Below, piece after piece: positions 16,548-23,661 of a stretch of 38,185 bases of DNA. The position numbers and the translations under genes are program-made. Under the pieces are notes generated by a model. That model did no database searches. It was given only the letters and a program-made list of their open reading frames with translations, and was not told the origin of the DNA. Every line of letters starts with the position of its first letter. The stretch's first letter is position 1. This DNA comes from Paraburkholderia rhizosphaerae (GTDB taxonomy: Bacteria; Pseudomonadota; Gammaproteobacteria; Burkholderiales; Burkholderiaceae), in assembly GCF_004366595.1 (NCBI RefSeq), contig NZ_SORE01000042.1:1-38185 (forward strand), read 5' to 3'.

Positions 16548-16705
16548 GGTCGGAGGTCCTCTCTGTTGCGGGTTGATTCGGAATTCAGGCGGAACGCCGG
16601 CACGCGCTGAACAGCGATGCGCTGCGCGCATGCGGCGCGCGGGACCGGCACACGGTCGAGATACATACTGCGGCGCACACCGCCGCGCACGCCGATCGCC
16701 CGCCC

Positions 16706-16733
16706 AAATGGGGGCTAGACGGCGGGTTTCAAG
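16706..16733 (-). promoter_or_regulatory. Sigma-32 (RpoH) heat-shock promoter of htpG
   Basis: Reading on the minus strand, CTTGAAA (16733-16727) is followed after 13 bases by CCCCATTT (16713-16706). This matches the established RpoH consensus CTTGAAA-N11-16-CCCCATnT almost perfectly. The -35 box is four bases from the stop codon of the upstream MocR-type gene. A GC-rich leader of about 150 bases separates it from the htpG ATG. Confidence 0.85.
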
Positions 16734-16736
16734 GGG

Positions 16737-18191
16737 TCATGACGCGCGCCGCATCACGCTGTCCATATACTCGCCGAGGAACGCGGGCAGCGCCGGGTCG
16801 CCGCAATTCGCGACATTAAAACGCATCCACGTGGTGGGCGACTGCTGCGGCGAAAAGAGGCTGCCCGGCGTCAGCAGGAAGCCGGCTTCGTGCCCGGCGG
16901 CGGCCAGCGCATCTGCGTCGACGCCGGTATCGGCCCATACGAACACGCCCGCGCCGGGCGTCAGGAACAACCGCATGCCCGTCTTTTCGAGCATCCGGCA
17001 CGCCTTGTCGCGCACGCCGTCCAGACGCGCGCGCAGCCGTTCGACGTGGCGCCGGTAGTGTCCTTCGGTCAGGATTTTGTACAGCACGCGCTCGTTGAGT
17101 TCCGGCGTCGTCATGTTGACGAGCATCTTCTGGTCCGCCACCGCCTGCGCAATCTCCGGCGCGCACGCGATAAAGCCGACCCGCAGGTTCGCCGCGAGCG
17201 TCTTCGAAAAGCTGCCCATGTAGATCACGCGTTTCAGCTGATCGAGACTCGCGAGGCGCGTGGCCGGATAGCCGGGCGGGCACAGGTCGCCGTAGATATC
17301 GTCTTCGACGACAATGAAGTCGTACTCCTCGGCCAGACGCAGGATGCGAAACGCCTGTGCAGCCGTCAGCGACGTGCCGGTCGGATTCTGTAGCACCGAA
17401 TTGATCACGAGCATTTTCGGCCGCCAGGTCTGCACGAGCGTTTCGAGCGCGTCGAGATCGGGGCCCTCGGGCGTGTACGGCATGCCGACCAGGTGCGCGC
17501 CTTGCGACGCGATGCGTCCGAACATCTGGAACCATGCCGGATCGCCGACGATCACCGCGTCACCGGGCTGCACATAGAGCCGCGACAGCAGGTCGATGCC
17601 TTGTGTGATGCCGGACACGAGCACGATGCTCTCGGGCGATGCGCCGATCTCGAGTTCCTCGAGCCGCGTCTGCAATTGCTGGCGCAACGGCAGAAACCCT
17701 TGCGGCGTGCCGAAGCCGAGCATCTGCGCGCCGCTTTGACGGCCGAGCGTACGCAGCGCGCCGGTGATCAGTTCGCCGTCCAGCCAGCGCGACGGCAAAT
17801 AACCGAGGCCGGGTCCGCGTTCAGGTTGCGTCGACGTATGCAGCATATTGCGCAACAGCCAGACCACGTCGATCGTGCTCGGGCCAGGCGCGGCCTCGCT
17901 CGCCGCGCGACGCTCGCCCGGCATCGGTGCGGCCAGACGTTCGCGCACATAGAAGCCCGAACCGCGCCGCGAATCCAGATAGCCCTGCGCGACAAGCCGC
18001 TCGTACGCCTCGACGACGGTAAAGCGCGACACGCCTTTGTCAATCGCGAGCTTGCGGATCGACGGCATGCGCATGCCGGGACGAAACACGCGTTCGTCGA
18101 TGCGGCGGCGCGCCCATTGGACGAGTTGATCGACCAGCGTCAGCGACGACGCGTCGTGCGGGGCGGGGATCTGTTCGAGCGGGACGGACAT
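16737..18191 (-). CDS. MocR/PdxR-type transcriptional regulator (GntR HTH fused to aminotransferase domain)
   Basis: This protein has 484 residues. The N-terminal winged-helix GntR domain (about 15-85: RPGMRMPSIRKLAIDKGVSR, TVVEAYERLVAQGYL, RGSGFYV) is joined by a linker to a fold-type I aminotransferase-like domain (about 125-480). PLP contacts are conserved: QNPTG (268-272), VVEDDIYGD (294-302) and the lysine in GSFSKTL (K330). MocR proteins sense PLP or amino-acid adducts and control amino acid, vitamin B6 or transport genes. The start was set at ATG 18191, which has GGAG six bases upstream; a TTG four codons earlier lies beyond it. It is divergent from the VOC/EamA/aminotransferase genes, its likely targets. 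Confidence 0.92.
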   Translation of the reverse strand: MSVPLEQIPAPHDASSLTLVDQLVQWARRRIDERVFRPGMRMPSIRKLAIDKGVSRFTVVEAYERLVAQGYLDSRRGSGFYVRERLAAPMPGERRAASEAAPGPSTIDVVWLLRNMLHTSTQPERGPGLGYLPSRWLDGELITGALRTLGRQSGAQMLGFGTPQGFLPLRQQLQTRLEELEIGASPESIVLVSGITQGIDLLSRLYVQPGDAVIVGDPAWFQMFGRIASQGAHLVGMPYTPEGPDLDALETLVQTWRPKMLVINSVLQNPTGTSLTAAQAFRILRLAEEYDFIVVEDDIYGDLCPPGYPATRLASLDQLKRVIYMGSFSKTLAANLRVGFIACAPEIAQAVADQKMLVNMTTPELNERVLYKILTEGHYRRHVERLRARLDGVRDKACRMLEKTGMRLFLTPGAGVFVWADTGVDADALAAAGHEAGFLLTPGSLFSPQQSPTTWMRFNVANCGDPALPAFLGEYMDSVMRRAS

Positions 18192-18505
18192 GGGTGACTC
18201 CAACTGTACAGAAGACTACCTGCGCGATTGTACCGTTACTGTGTTGGTAGCAGACGCTACATTCGACTTTCATTGGACGCGAAAACTGGGACCGGTCCGG
18301 CCTCGACGGTTGCCCGGGTTCGCGTGGCAGCCGCTTGCGCGATGGATTTACCGGAGGAAACTTTAAATACCCAGGCTGCGGCGCTGCGCATAGCCCGGCC
18401 GCCACCTGAGCGGGTATTCTTGAACATTTCACCGCAATCACGTGCGCCACCGCGCAACGTATTGCTGTCCGCCCCGCCGCGTCACAACTGTTCTTTCGAT
18501 CCACC
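18192..18505. other. Divergent intergenic region between MocR regulator and VOC gene
   Basis: This stretch of 314 bp contains no credible gene. The MocR-proximal 50 bases carry the repeated TGTAC boxes annotated separately. The rest holds no obvious promoter match. Confidence 0.55.
18204..18235. promoter_or_regulatory. Candidate MocR operator (repeated TGTAC boxes)
   Basis: CTGTACAG (18204-18211, itself a palindrome) and TTGTACCG (18228-18235) form an imperfect direct repeat with a 24-base period, immediately upstream of the MocR-type gene. MocR regulators generally bind direct repeats near their own promoters. This assignment is an inference from position and repeat pattern. Confidence 0.4.
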
Positions 18506-19192
18506 ATGACTGTCCATTCGCTTCGCCTCGATCATCTCGTCGTCTCGGCCCGCACGCTCGACGAAGGCACGCAATATGTCGCCGACGCGCTCGGCGTCGC
18601 GCCGTCCGGCGGCGGTACGCATCCGCTGATGCGCACCGCTAACCGGCTGTTGAATCTGTGGGACGGCACGTATCTCGAGGTGATCGCGGTCGATCCGGAC
18701 GCGCCCGAACCGGCGGCCGGCGCCGCGCGTGCCCGCCTGTTCGCGCTCGACGATCCGGCGGTCGCCGCACGCGTCGCGAATGGCCCGTACCTGTCGCACT
18801 GGGTCGCGCGGGTGGAACGGCCGAAAGACCTCGCGCGCTGGCGAGCGCAATACCCACAACGAATTGCGCCGGTCGTGCCGATGACACGCGGCGATTTTAC
18901 GTGGAGCCTGACGGTGCCGGACGATGGCGCGTTCCCGAGCTGGCAGAACGCCGGCGACGGCATCCTGCCGAGCCTGATCCAGTGGGACACGGCGCTGCAT
19001 CCGTCGGCGCGCCTGCCTGAATCGGGCATTGCGTTGAAGTCGCTCAGCGCGATGCATCCGCGCGCCGACGTGATCGCCGCGCAACTCGACTGGCTCGGCG
19101 CCGCGCATCTGATCAAGCTCGTCAATACCGGCAGCACGCCCGCGCTACTCGCCGAATTTGAAACACCGAGCGGTATGCGCACGCTCAAATAA
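18506..19192 (+). CDS. VOC-family (glyoxalase-like) protein
   Basis: The protein has 228 residues. It opens with the beta-alpha-beta-beta pattern of glyoxalase-like proteins (LRLDHLVVSARTLDEGTQYV, DALGVAPSGGGTHPLMRTAN, RLLNLWDGTYLEVIAVD). The His in LDHLVV and the Glu in YLEVIAVD are at the positions of metal ligands in VOC enzymes. Its length and the HP--GT-N signature resemble the Glyoxalase_3 type domain. The substrate is unknown. The ATG at 18506 follows a long intergenic region. It is the first plus-strand gene facing the MocR regulator, with the EamA exporter 62 bases on. Confidence 0.82.
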   Translation: MTVHSLRLDHLVVSARTLDEGTQYVADALGVAPSGGGTHPLMRTANRLLNLWDGTYLEVIAVDPDAPEPAAGAARARLFALDDPAVAARVANGPYLSHWVARVERPKDLARWRAQYPQRIAPVVPMTRGDFTWSLTVPDDGAFPSWQNAGDGILPSLIQWDTALHPSARLPESGIALKSLSAMHPRADVIAAQLDWLGAAHLIKLVNTGSTPALLAEFETPSGMRTLK

Positions 19193-19254
19193 GCCGTCCC
19201 GGCGCGGTCCGCGCGCCGTTGCAACAGATAACACCGATCGGAGATCCGCACGCC

Positions 19255-20163
19255 ATGAATTCGCGCGAAACCCAAGGTATGCTGCTCGGCCTCGTCGGCG
19301 TGATGGTATTCAGTCTCACGCTGCCGATGACGCGCATCGTCGTCGCCGAATGGCATCCGCTGTTAAACGGCCTCGGCCGCGCGCTGGTTGCATCCGTGCC
19401 GGCGGGCGTGCTGCTCGCATGGCGCCGCGAACGCCTGCCGAACTGGGCGCAGTTGAAAAGCCTGTGCGTCGTGTCGCTCGGTGTGATCATCGCGTTTCCG
19501 GTATTTTCCGCGTGGTCGATGAAGTACGTGCCGGTGTCGCATGGCGCGGTGGTCAACGGCCTGCAGCCGCTGTGCGTCGCGATCTACGCGGCGTGGCTGT
19601 CGCATGAGCGGCCGTCCAGGCTGTTCTGGCTCAGCGCGGTTGCGGGTAGCGCAATCGTCGTCGCGTTTGCACTGCAGGCGGGCCACGGTGCATTACAGGC
19701 CGGCGATCTGCTGATGCTGGTCGCAGTCGGCATCGGCGCGCTCGGTTACGCGGAAGGCGCGCGCCTCGCGAAGCAGATCGGCGGTTGGCAGGTGATCTGC
19801 TGGGCGCTCGTCGTCTCCGCGCCGTTTCTCGTGCCGCCGGTTGCGTGGCTCGCATGGCATCAACATCTGCTGCACGCGGCGCCGGTGCCCATGAGAGTCT
19901 GGCTCGCGTTCGGCTACGTATCGTTCTTTTCGCAGTTTCTCGGCTTCTTTGCGTGGTACGCGGGACTCGCGATGGGCGGCATCGCGCGGGTCGGCCAGGT
20001 GCAACTGCTGCAAATCTTCTTCACGATGGCTTTTTCGGCGCTGTTCTTTGGCGAAAGCGTTGCGCCGTCGACGTGGCTGTTCGCCGCCGCGGTCATTGCG
20101 ACCGTGATGCTGGGCCGCCGCGCGGTCGTGCATCCGGCGCCGCGCGCGGTACGCGCGGGATAA
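19255..20163 (+). CDS. EamA-family drug/metabolite (DMT) exporter
   Basis: This protein of 302 residues has about ten predicted membrane segments in two five-helix EamA repeats. Examples are MLLGLVGVMVFSLTLPMTRI, VSLGVIIAFPVFSAWSM, ISAVAGSAIVVAF-like and the closing LFAAAVIATVMLG. Family motifs such as KYVPVSHGAVVNGLQPLCVA and GIARVGQVQLLQIFFTMAFS mark the repeat ends. DMT proteins of this type export amino acids or other small metabolites. The ATG at 19255 is chosen for its GGAG upstream; the frame stays open to a TTG 12 codons earlier. Its position beside an aminotransferase and MocR regulator suggests amino-acid efflux. Confidence 0.9.
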   Translation: MNSRETQGMLLGLVGVMVFSLTLPMTRIVVAEWHPLLNGLGRALVASVPAGVLLAWRRERLPNWAQLKSLCVVSLGVIIAFPVFSAWSMKYVPVSHGAVVNGLQPLCVAIYAAWLSHERPSRLFWLSAVAGSAIVVAFALQAGHGALQAGDLLMLVAVGIGALGYAEGARLAKQIGGWQVICWALVVSAPFLVPPVAWLAWHQHLLHAAPVPMRVWLAFGYVSFFSQFLGFFAWYAGLAMGGIARVGQVQLLQIFFTMAFSALFFGESVAPSTWLFAAAVIATVMLGRRAVVHPAPRAVRAG

Positions 20164-20312
20164 ACGGACCCTGCGCGCAAGTCCCGGCGCGACGTGCGAC
20201 GCGATTGCGCCGGGCAAACCCATGATCACCGTTTCAATCCGCACGTTTCGCGCGGCGCGGTTTCAGCATCATTCAGGAATCACATCAACACTCGCCGATG
20301 AGGAGCGACAAC

Positions 20313-21518
20313 ATGGACCAAAGCGACCTGACCAACGTGAGCGCGCGCTCGTGGCAACTGTCCGAACGCGCGCGCAAGCTCACCAGCTCCGCCATCCGCG
20401 AAATCCTTAAGGTTACCGAACGGCCCGAGGTCATTTCGTTCGCAGGCGGCTTGCCGGCGCCGGTCACGTTCCCCGCGGAACAGATGCGCGCGGCGTCCGA
20501 CCGGATCTTGCGCGATGCGCCCGCGGCCGCGCTTCAATACAGCGCCACTGAAGGCTACATGCCGCTGCGCGAATGGATCGCAGCGCGCTATTCGCAAGGC
20601 AACGTGCAGATCCGTGCCAGCCAGGTGCTGATCACGACCGGCTCGCAACAAGCGCTCGATCTGCTCGGCAAAGTGCTGGTGTGCCCGCAAAGCCCGGTGC
20701 TCGTCGAAACGCCGACCTACCTGGGCGCGTTGCAATCGTTCTCGCTGTACGAGCCGCACTACGTGCAGCTGTCCACCGACGACGCCGGCCTGATCCCAGC
20801 GGCGTTGACGCCCGAGCTGACCGCCGGCGCGCGGCTGCTGTACGCGCAGCCGAATTTCCAGAACCCGACCGGCCGCCGGCTGCCGCTCGAGCGCCGGCGC
20901 GAGCTCGCCGCGTTCGCGCAGAACGCGGCGTTCCCGGTCGTCGAAGATGACCCGTACGGCGCGCTCGATTATCGCGGCGAGCCGCTGCCGACGCTGCTGT
21001 CGATGGCGCCCGAGCACATCGTGCACCTCGGTTCGTTCTCGAAGGTGCTCGCGCCGGGCTTGCGCGTCGGCTACATCATCGCGCCCGAAGAATTGCACTT
21101 CAAACTCGTGCAGGCCAAGCAGGCGACCGATCTGCATACGCCGAGCTTCACGCAGCGCATCGTCCACGAAGTCGTGAAGGACGGCTTCCTCGACACGCAT
21201 GTGCCGACCATTCGCGCGCTGTATCGCGAGCAATGCGCGGCGATGCTCGCGGCGCTCGAGCGATATATGCCCGAAGGCGTCACGTGGAATCGGCCCGAGG
21301 GCGGCATGTTCGTGTGGGCACAACTGCCCGCCGCGATCGATACAATGAAGCTGCTCGAAGACGCGGTCGCGCAAAACGTCGCATTCGTGCCGGGCGCGCC
21401 GTTCTTCGCGAACGAAGCGCAGCGCAATACGCTGCGCCTGTCGTTCGTCACCGTGCCACCCGAAAAAATCGATGCCGGGATCGCGCGCCTCGCGGCGCTG
21501 ATACGCGCACGCATCTGA
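20313..21518 (+). CDS. PLP-dependent aminotransferase, class I/II (2-aminoadipate transaminase-like)
   Basis: The protein has 401 residues. Fold-type I features include FAGGLPAP (44-51), YSATEGYMPLREWIA (76-90), QPNFQNPTGR (179-188), VVEDDPYGALDY (209-220) and the Schiff-base lysine in SFSKVLAPGLRVGY (K244). C-terminal RLSFVTV supplies the carboxylate-binding Arg. It is closest in pattern to the LysN/2-aminoadipate group, which acts on several amino acids, so the substrate is not fixed by sequence. The ATG at 20313 is chosen because AGGAG is seven bases upstream; an ATG five codons earlier overlaps that box. RidA and PhzF follow on the same strand. Confidence 0.92.
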   Translation: MDQSDLTNVSARSWQLSERARKLTSSAIREILKVTERPEVISFAGGLPAPVTFPAEQMRAASDRILRDAPAAALQYSATEGYMPLREWIAARYSQGNVQIRASQVLITTGSQQALDLLGKVLVCPQSPVLVETPTYLGALQSFSLYEPHYVQLSTDDAGLIPAALTPELTAGARLLYAQPNFQNPTGRRLPLERRRELAAFAQNAAFPVVEDDPYGALDYRGEPLPTLLSMAPEHIVHLGSFSKVLAPGLRVGYIIAPEELHFKLVQAKQATDLHTPSFTQRIVHEVVKDGFLDTHVPTIRALYREQCAAMLAALERYMPEGVTWNRPEGGMFVWAQLPAAIDTMKLLEDAVAQNVAFVPGAPFFANEAQRNTLRLSFVTVPPEKIDAGIARLAALIRARI

Positions 21519-21600
21519 AAGCGCGCCGGAATCGCATCCGCGCCGCCCGGCAACCGGCGGCGCTACCATTCACCTTTTCCACTTGCCGAAAGGATTCGTC

Positions 21601-22065
21601 ATGGCTCAAGCAAACGTATACGACAAACTGAAGGAACTCGGCGTCGAATTGCCGACCGCCGGCGCACCGGCCGCCGCCTATGTGATGAGCGCGCAAAGCG
21701 GCAACACCGTGTATCTGTCGGGCCATATCGCGAAGAAAGACGGCAAGCCGTTTGTCGGCAAGCTCGGCGATAACCTGACGACCGAACAGGGCAAAGCCGC
21801 CGCGCGTTCGATCGCAATCGACCTGATCGCCACGCTTCACGCGCATGTCGGCGATCTGAACCGCGTGACGCGCATCGTGAAGGTGATGAGCCTCGTGAAT
21901 TCGACGCTCGCGTTCACCGAGCAGCATCTCGTGACCAACGGCGCATCCGAATTCTTCGTCGACGTGTTTGGCGAGCGTGGCAAGCATGCGCGCTCCGCGT
22001 TTGGCGTCGCGCAGATCCCGCTTGGCGCGTGTGTCGAGATTGAACTGATCGCGGAAGTCGCCTGA
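21601..22065 (+). CDS. RidA/YjgF family protein
   Basis: The protein has 154 residues, slightly longer than RidA itself (about 130) and typical of the longer subgroup. The pattern GNTVYLSGHIAKKDGKPFVG, AARSIAIDLIATLHAHVGDL, VTRIVKVMSLVNSTLAFTEQ and the closing GKHARSAFGVAQIPLGACVE gives the trimeric chorismate-mutase-like fold, with the conserved Arg in KHARSA. RidA hydrolyses reactive enamines/imines released by PLP enzymes; the longer subgroup may lack this activity. Its place right after an aminotransferase fits protection from imine stress. AAAGGA precedes the ATG at 21601; the frame opens six codons earlier. Confidence 0.9.
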   Translation: MAQANVYDKLKELGVELPTAGAPAAAYVMSAQSGNTVYLSGHIAKKDGKPFVGKLGDNLTTEQGKAAARSIAIDLIATLHAHVGDLNRVTRIVKVMSLVNSTLAFTEQHLVTNGASEFFVDVFGERGKHARSAFGVAQIPLGACVEIELIAEVA

Positions 22066-22144
22066 CGCCCCAATTCAAATCATGCGAAGCGGCCGCGCGC
22101 GGGCCGCTCGCAGCGCATGTCCCTGCCCTTCACGAGAAAGCCCG

Positions 22145-23074
22145 ATGACCTCTCGCACGGTCCGCTTCAAACAGGTCGACGTTTTCACGTCGGTGCCGTT
22201 CAAGGGCAACCCGCTTGCCGTCGTATTCGATGCCGACGACCTCGCTAGCGAACAGATGCAGGCCATCGCGCACTGGACCAATCTGTCGGAGACCACGTTC
22301 CTCTGCAAACCGACCGATCCGGCCGCCGACTATCGCGTGCGCATCTTCACGCCGGCGCGCGAGCTGCCATTCGCGGGCCATCCGACACTCGGCACCGCGC
22401 ATGCACTGCTCGAAAGCGGCTATCGTCCGCGGCAAGCAGGGCGACTGGTTCAGCAATGCGGCGTCGGTCTGGTCGAACTCGTGCCGCTCGGCGCAACCGA
22501 TAACGCGGACGCGCCGCACACCGCAGCATGGGCGTTTGCCGCGCCGCCCGCGCACATCACGCCGTTGCCCGGCACGCAACACGCGGCGCTCACCGCCGCA
22601 TTGCGCACCGATGCAATCGACTTCAGCGCACCGCCATACGGTGTCAACAATGGCGCGCCGTGGCTCGTCGTGCGGCTCGCGTCGGCGGCGGCCTGCCTTG
22701 CGCTCGATCCCGATGCCCGTGCGCTCGCGGACATCGCGCACGCGGTCGACTCGCATGGTGTCGCCGTATACGGTCCGCATCCGGCGGACGGCCCCGCCAC
22801 ATTCGAGGTGCGCTGCCTGATGACCGGCGACGCATTCGGTGTCGGGGAAGACCCGGTGACCGGCAGCGCGAACGCCGCGCTCGCTTGCCTGCTCAGCGCG
22901 CAGCAGCGTCGGCCGGGCGAGCGCTACACGGTCCGGCAAGGGACCGCGCTTGGCCGCGCGGGCGACGTCGCGGTTCACTATGACGATGCAGCCGGCAAGG
23001 TCTGGATTGGCGGCGCATCGGTCACCGTCGTCGACGGCACGTTCCGGCTCGGTAAGGTACGGGTGCCTGCGTAA
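22145..23074 (+). CDS. PhzF-family isomerase-like protein
   Basis: The protein has 309 residues. Two similar halves form a diaminopimelate-epimerase-like fold. The start is VRFKQVDVFTSVPFKGNPLA. LSETTFL contains the Glu (E49) that aligns with the catalytic Glu of PhzF, and RIFTPARELPFAGHPTLG and GVGEDPVTGSANAALACLL are family hallmarks. PhzF isomerises dihydrohydroxyanthranilate in phenazine synthesis, but no other phenazine genes are present, so this is one of the many family members of unknown substrate. The ATG at 22145 was chosen over an ATG 21 codons upstream because similarity begins here. It is the last gene of the plus-strand metabolic run. Confidence 0.93.
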   Translation: MTSRTVRFKQVDVFTSVPFKGNPLAVVFDADDLASEQMQAIAHWTNLSETTFLCKPTDPAADYRVRIFTPARELPFAGHPTLGTAHALLESGYRPRQAGRLVQQCGVGLVELVPLGATDNADAPHTAAWAFAAPPAHITPLPGTQHAALTAALRTDAIDFSAPPYGVNNGAPWLVVRLASAAACLALDPDARALADIAHAVDSHGVAVYGPHPADGPATFEVRCLMTGDAFGVGEDPVTGSANAALACLLSAQQRRPGERYTVRQGTALGRAGDVAVHYDDAAGKVWIGGASVTVVDGTFRLGKVRVPA

Positions 23075-23100
23075 GCCGCATTAGCCGCATTAACCGCATG
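23074..23100. repeat. Three-copy 9-bp tandem repeat after phzF-like gene
   Basis: Starting at the last base of the stop codon, AGCCGCATT, AGCCGCATT and AACCGCATG follow each other directly. It is too short to assign a function and is possibly slippage-derived. Confidence 0.6.
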
Positions 23101-23661
23101 ATGCGAACCGCGCATGCAACGCACGTCGCGAGCTTCGACTCCACACAGTCGGCCTTCACGAAATTGAAATAAATTGATGTATTGCCGGTATAGCGAATTC
23201 GCATAGCAGACACCGGCTATGCAAACCACGTCGCCTCCTTTCGTTTCATGCAACAAGCATCGGCTAGTTCGCATCGGAATACAAACTTATTGCAGCGGCA
23301 GGTCCTATTGATGCAAGTGCCCACGGAAAGACCGCTGAACGGTTACTCCGACACCTTGCGTTCAGCCGTCGAAACGCCCGCCGGACGCGGCTCTGCGGAC
23401 AGCTCGTCCAGCCTGTCGGAACACGTTGCGCGCGCCTTCGGAAGCGCGCGTATACCCGATGCCACAACGCTTTCTTAATCCTTAGGCATTCAGTAATATC
23501 GAACGTAACCGATGACCACCGGATGGTTCGGCACGACGCCCCCGCCGCTTTCCGCAGCAATTGCGGTACTTCGCTTAGCATGCAGCCCCCCCGGGTACCT
23601 ATAGCGCGGTCGTCGATCGAAACATAATCACTGCCGTCAGACACAGGGTCACGGTCATTCG
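23075..23661. other. 587-bp intergenic region without a supported gene
   Basis: No convincing gene is seen here. A 76-codon open frame from 23248 has no ribosome binding site or similarity. The central part (about 23160-23330) is AT-rich. It holds a palindrome GCGAATTCGC (23193-23202) and an overlapping hairpin GCATAGC-AGACACCG-GCTATGC (23201-23222). It probably carries the promoter of the downstream cyclic-di-GMP gene, but no clear -35/-10 pair stands out. Confidence 0.6.

Noticed and set aside
20280..21569. 429-codon open frame antisense to the aminotransferase gene
   Set aside because: The plus strand carries a complete, motif-verified aminotransferase; this frame has no family features.
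23248..23478. Possible 76-residue protein in the gap before the GGDEF-EAL gene
   Set aside because: No ribosome binding site, low-complexity Ser/Ala composition and no similarity; kept as intergenic.
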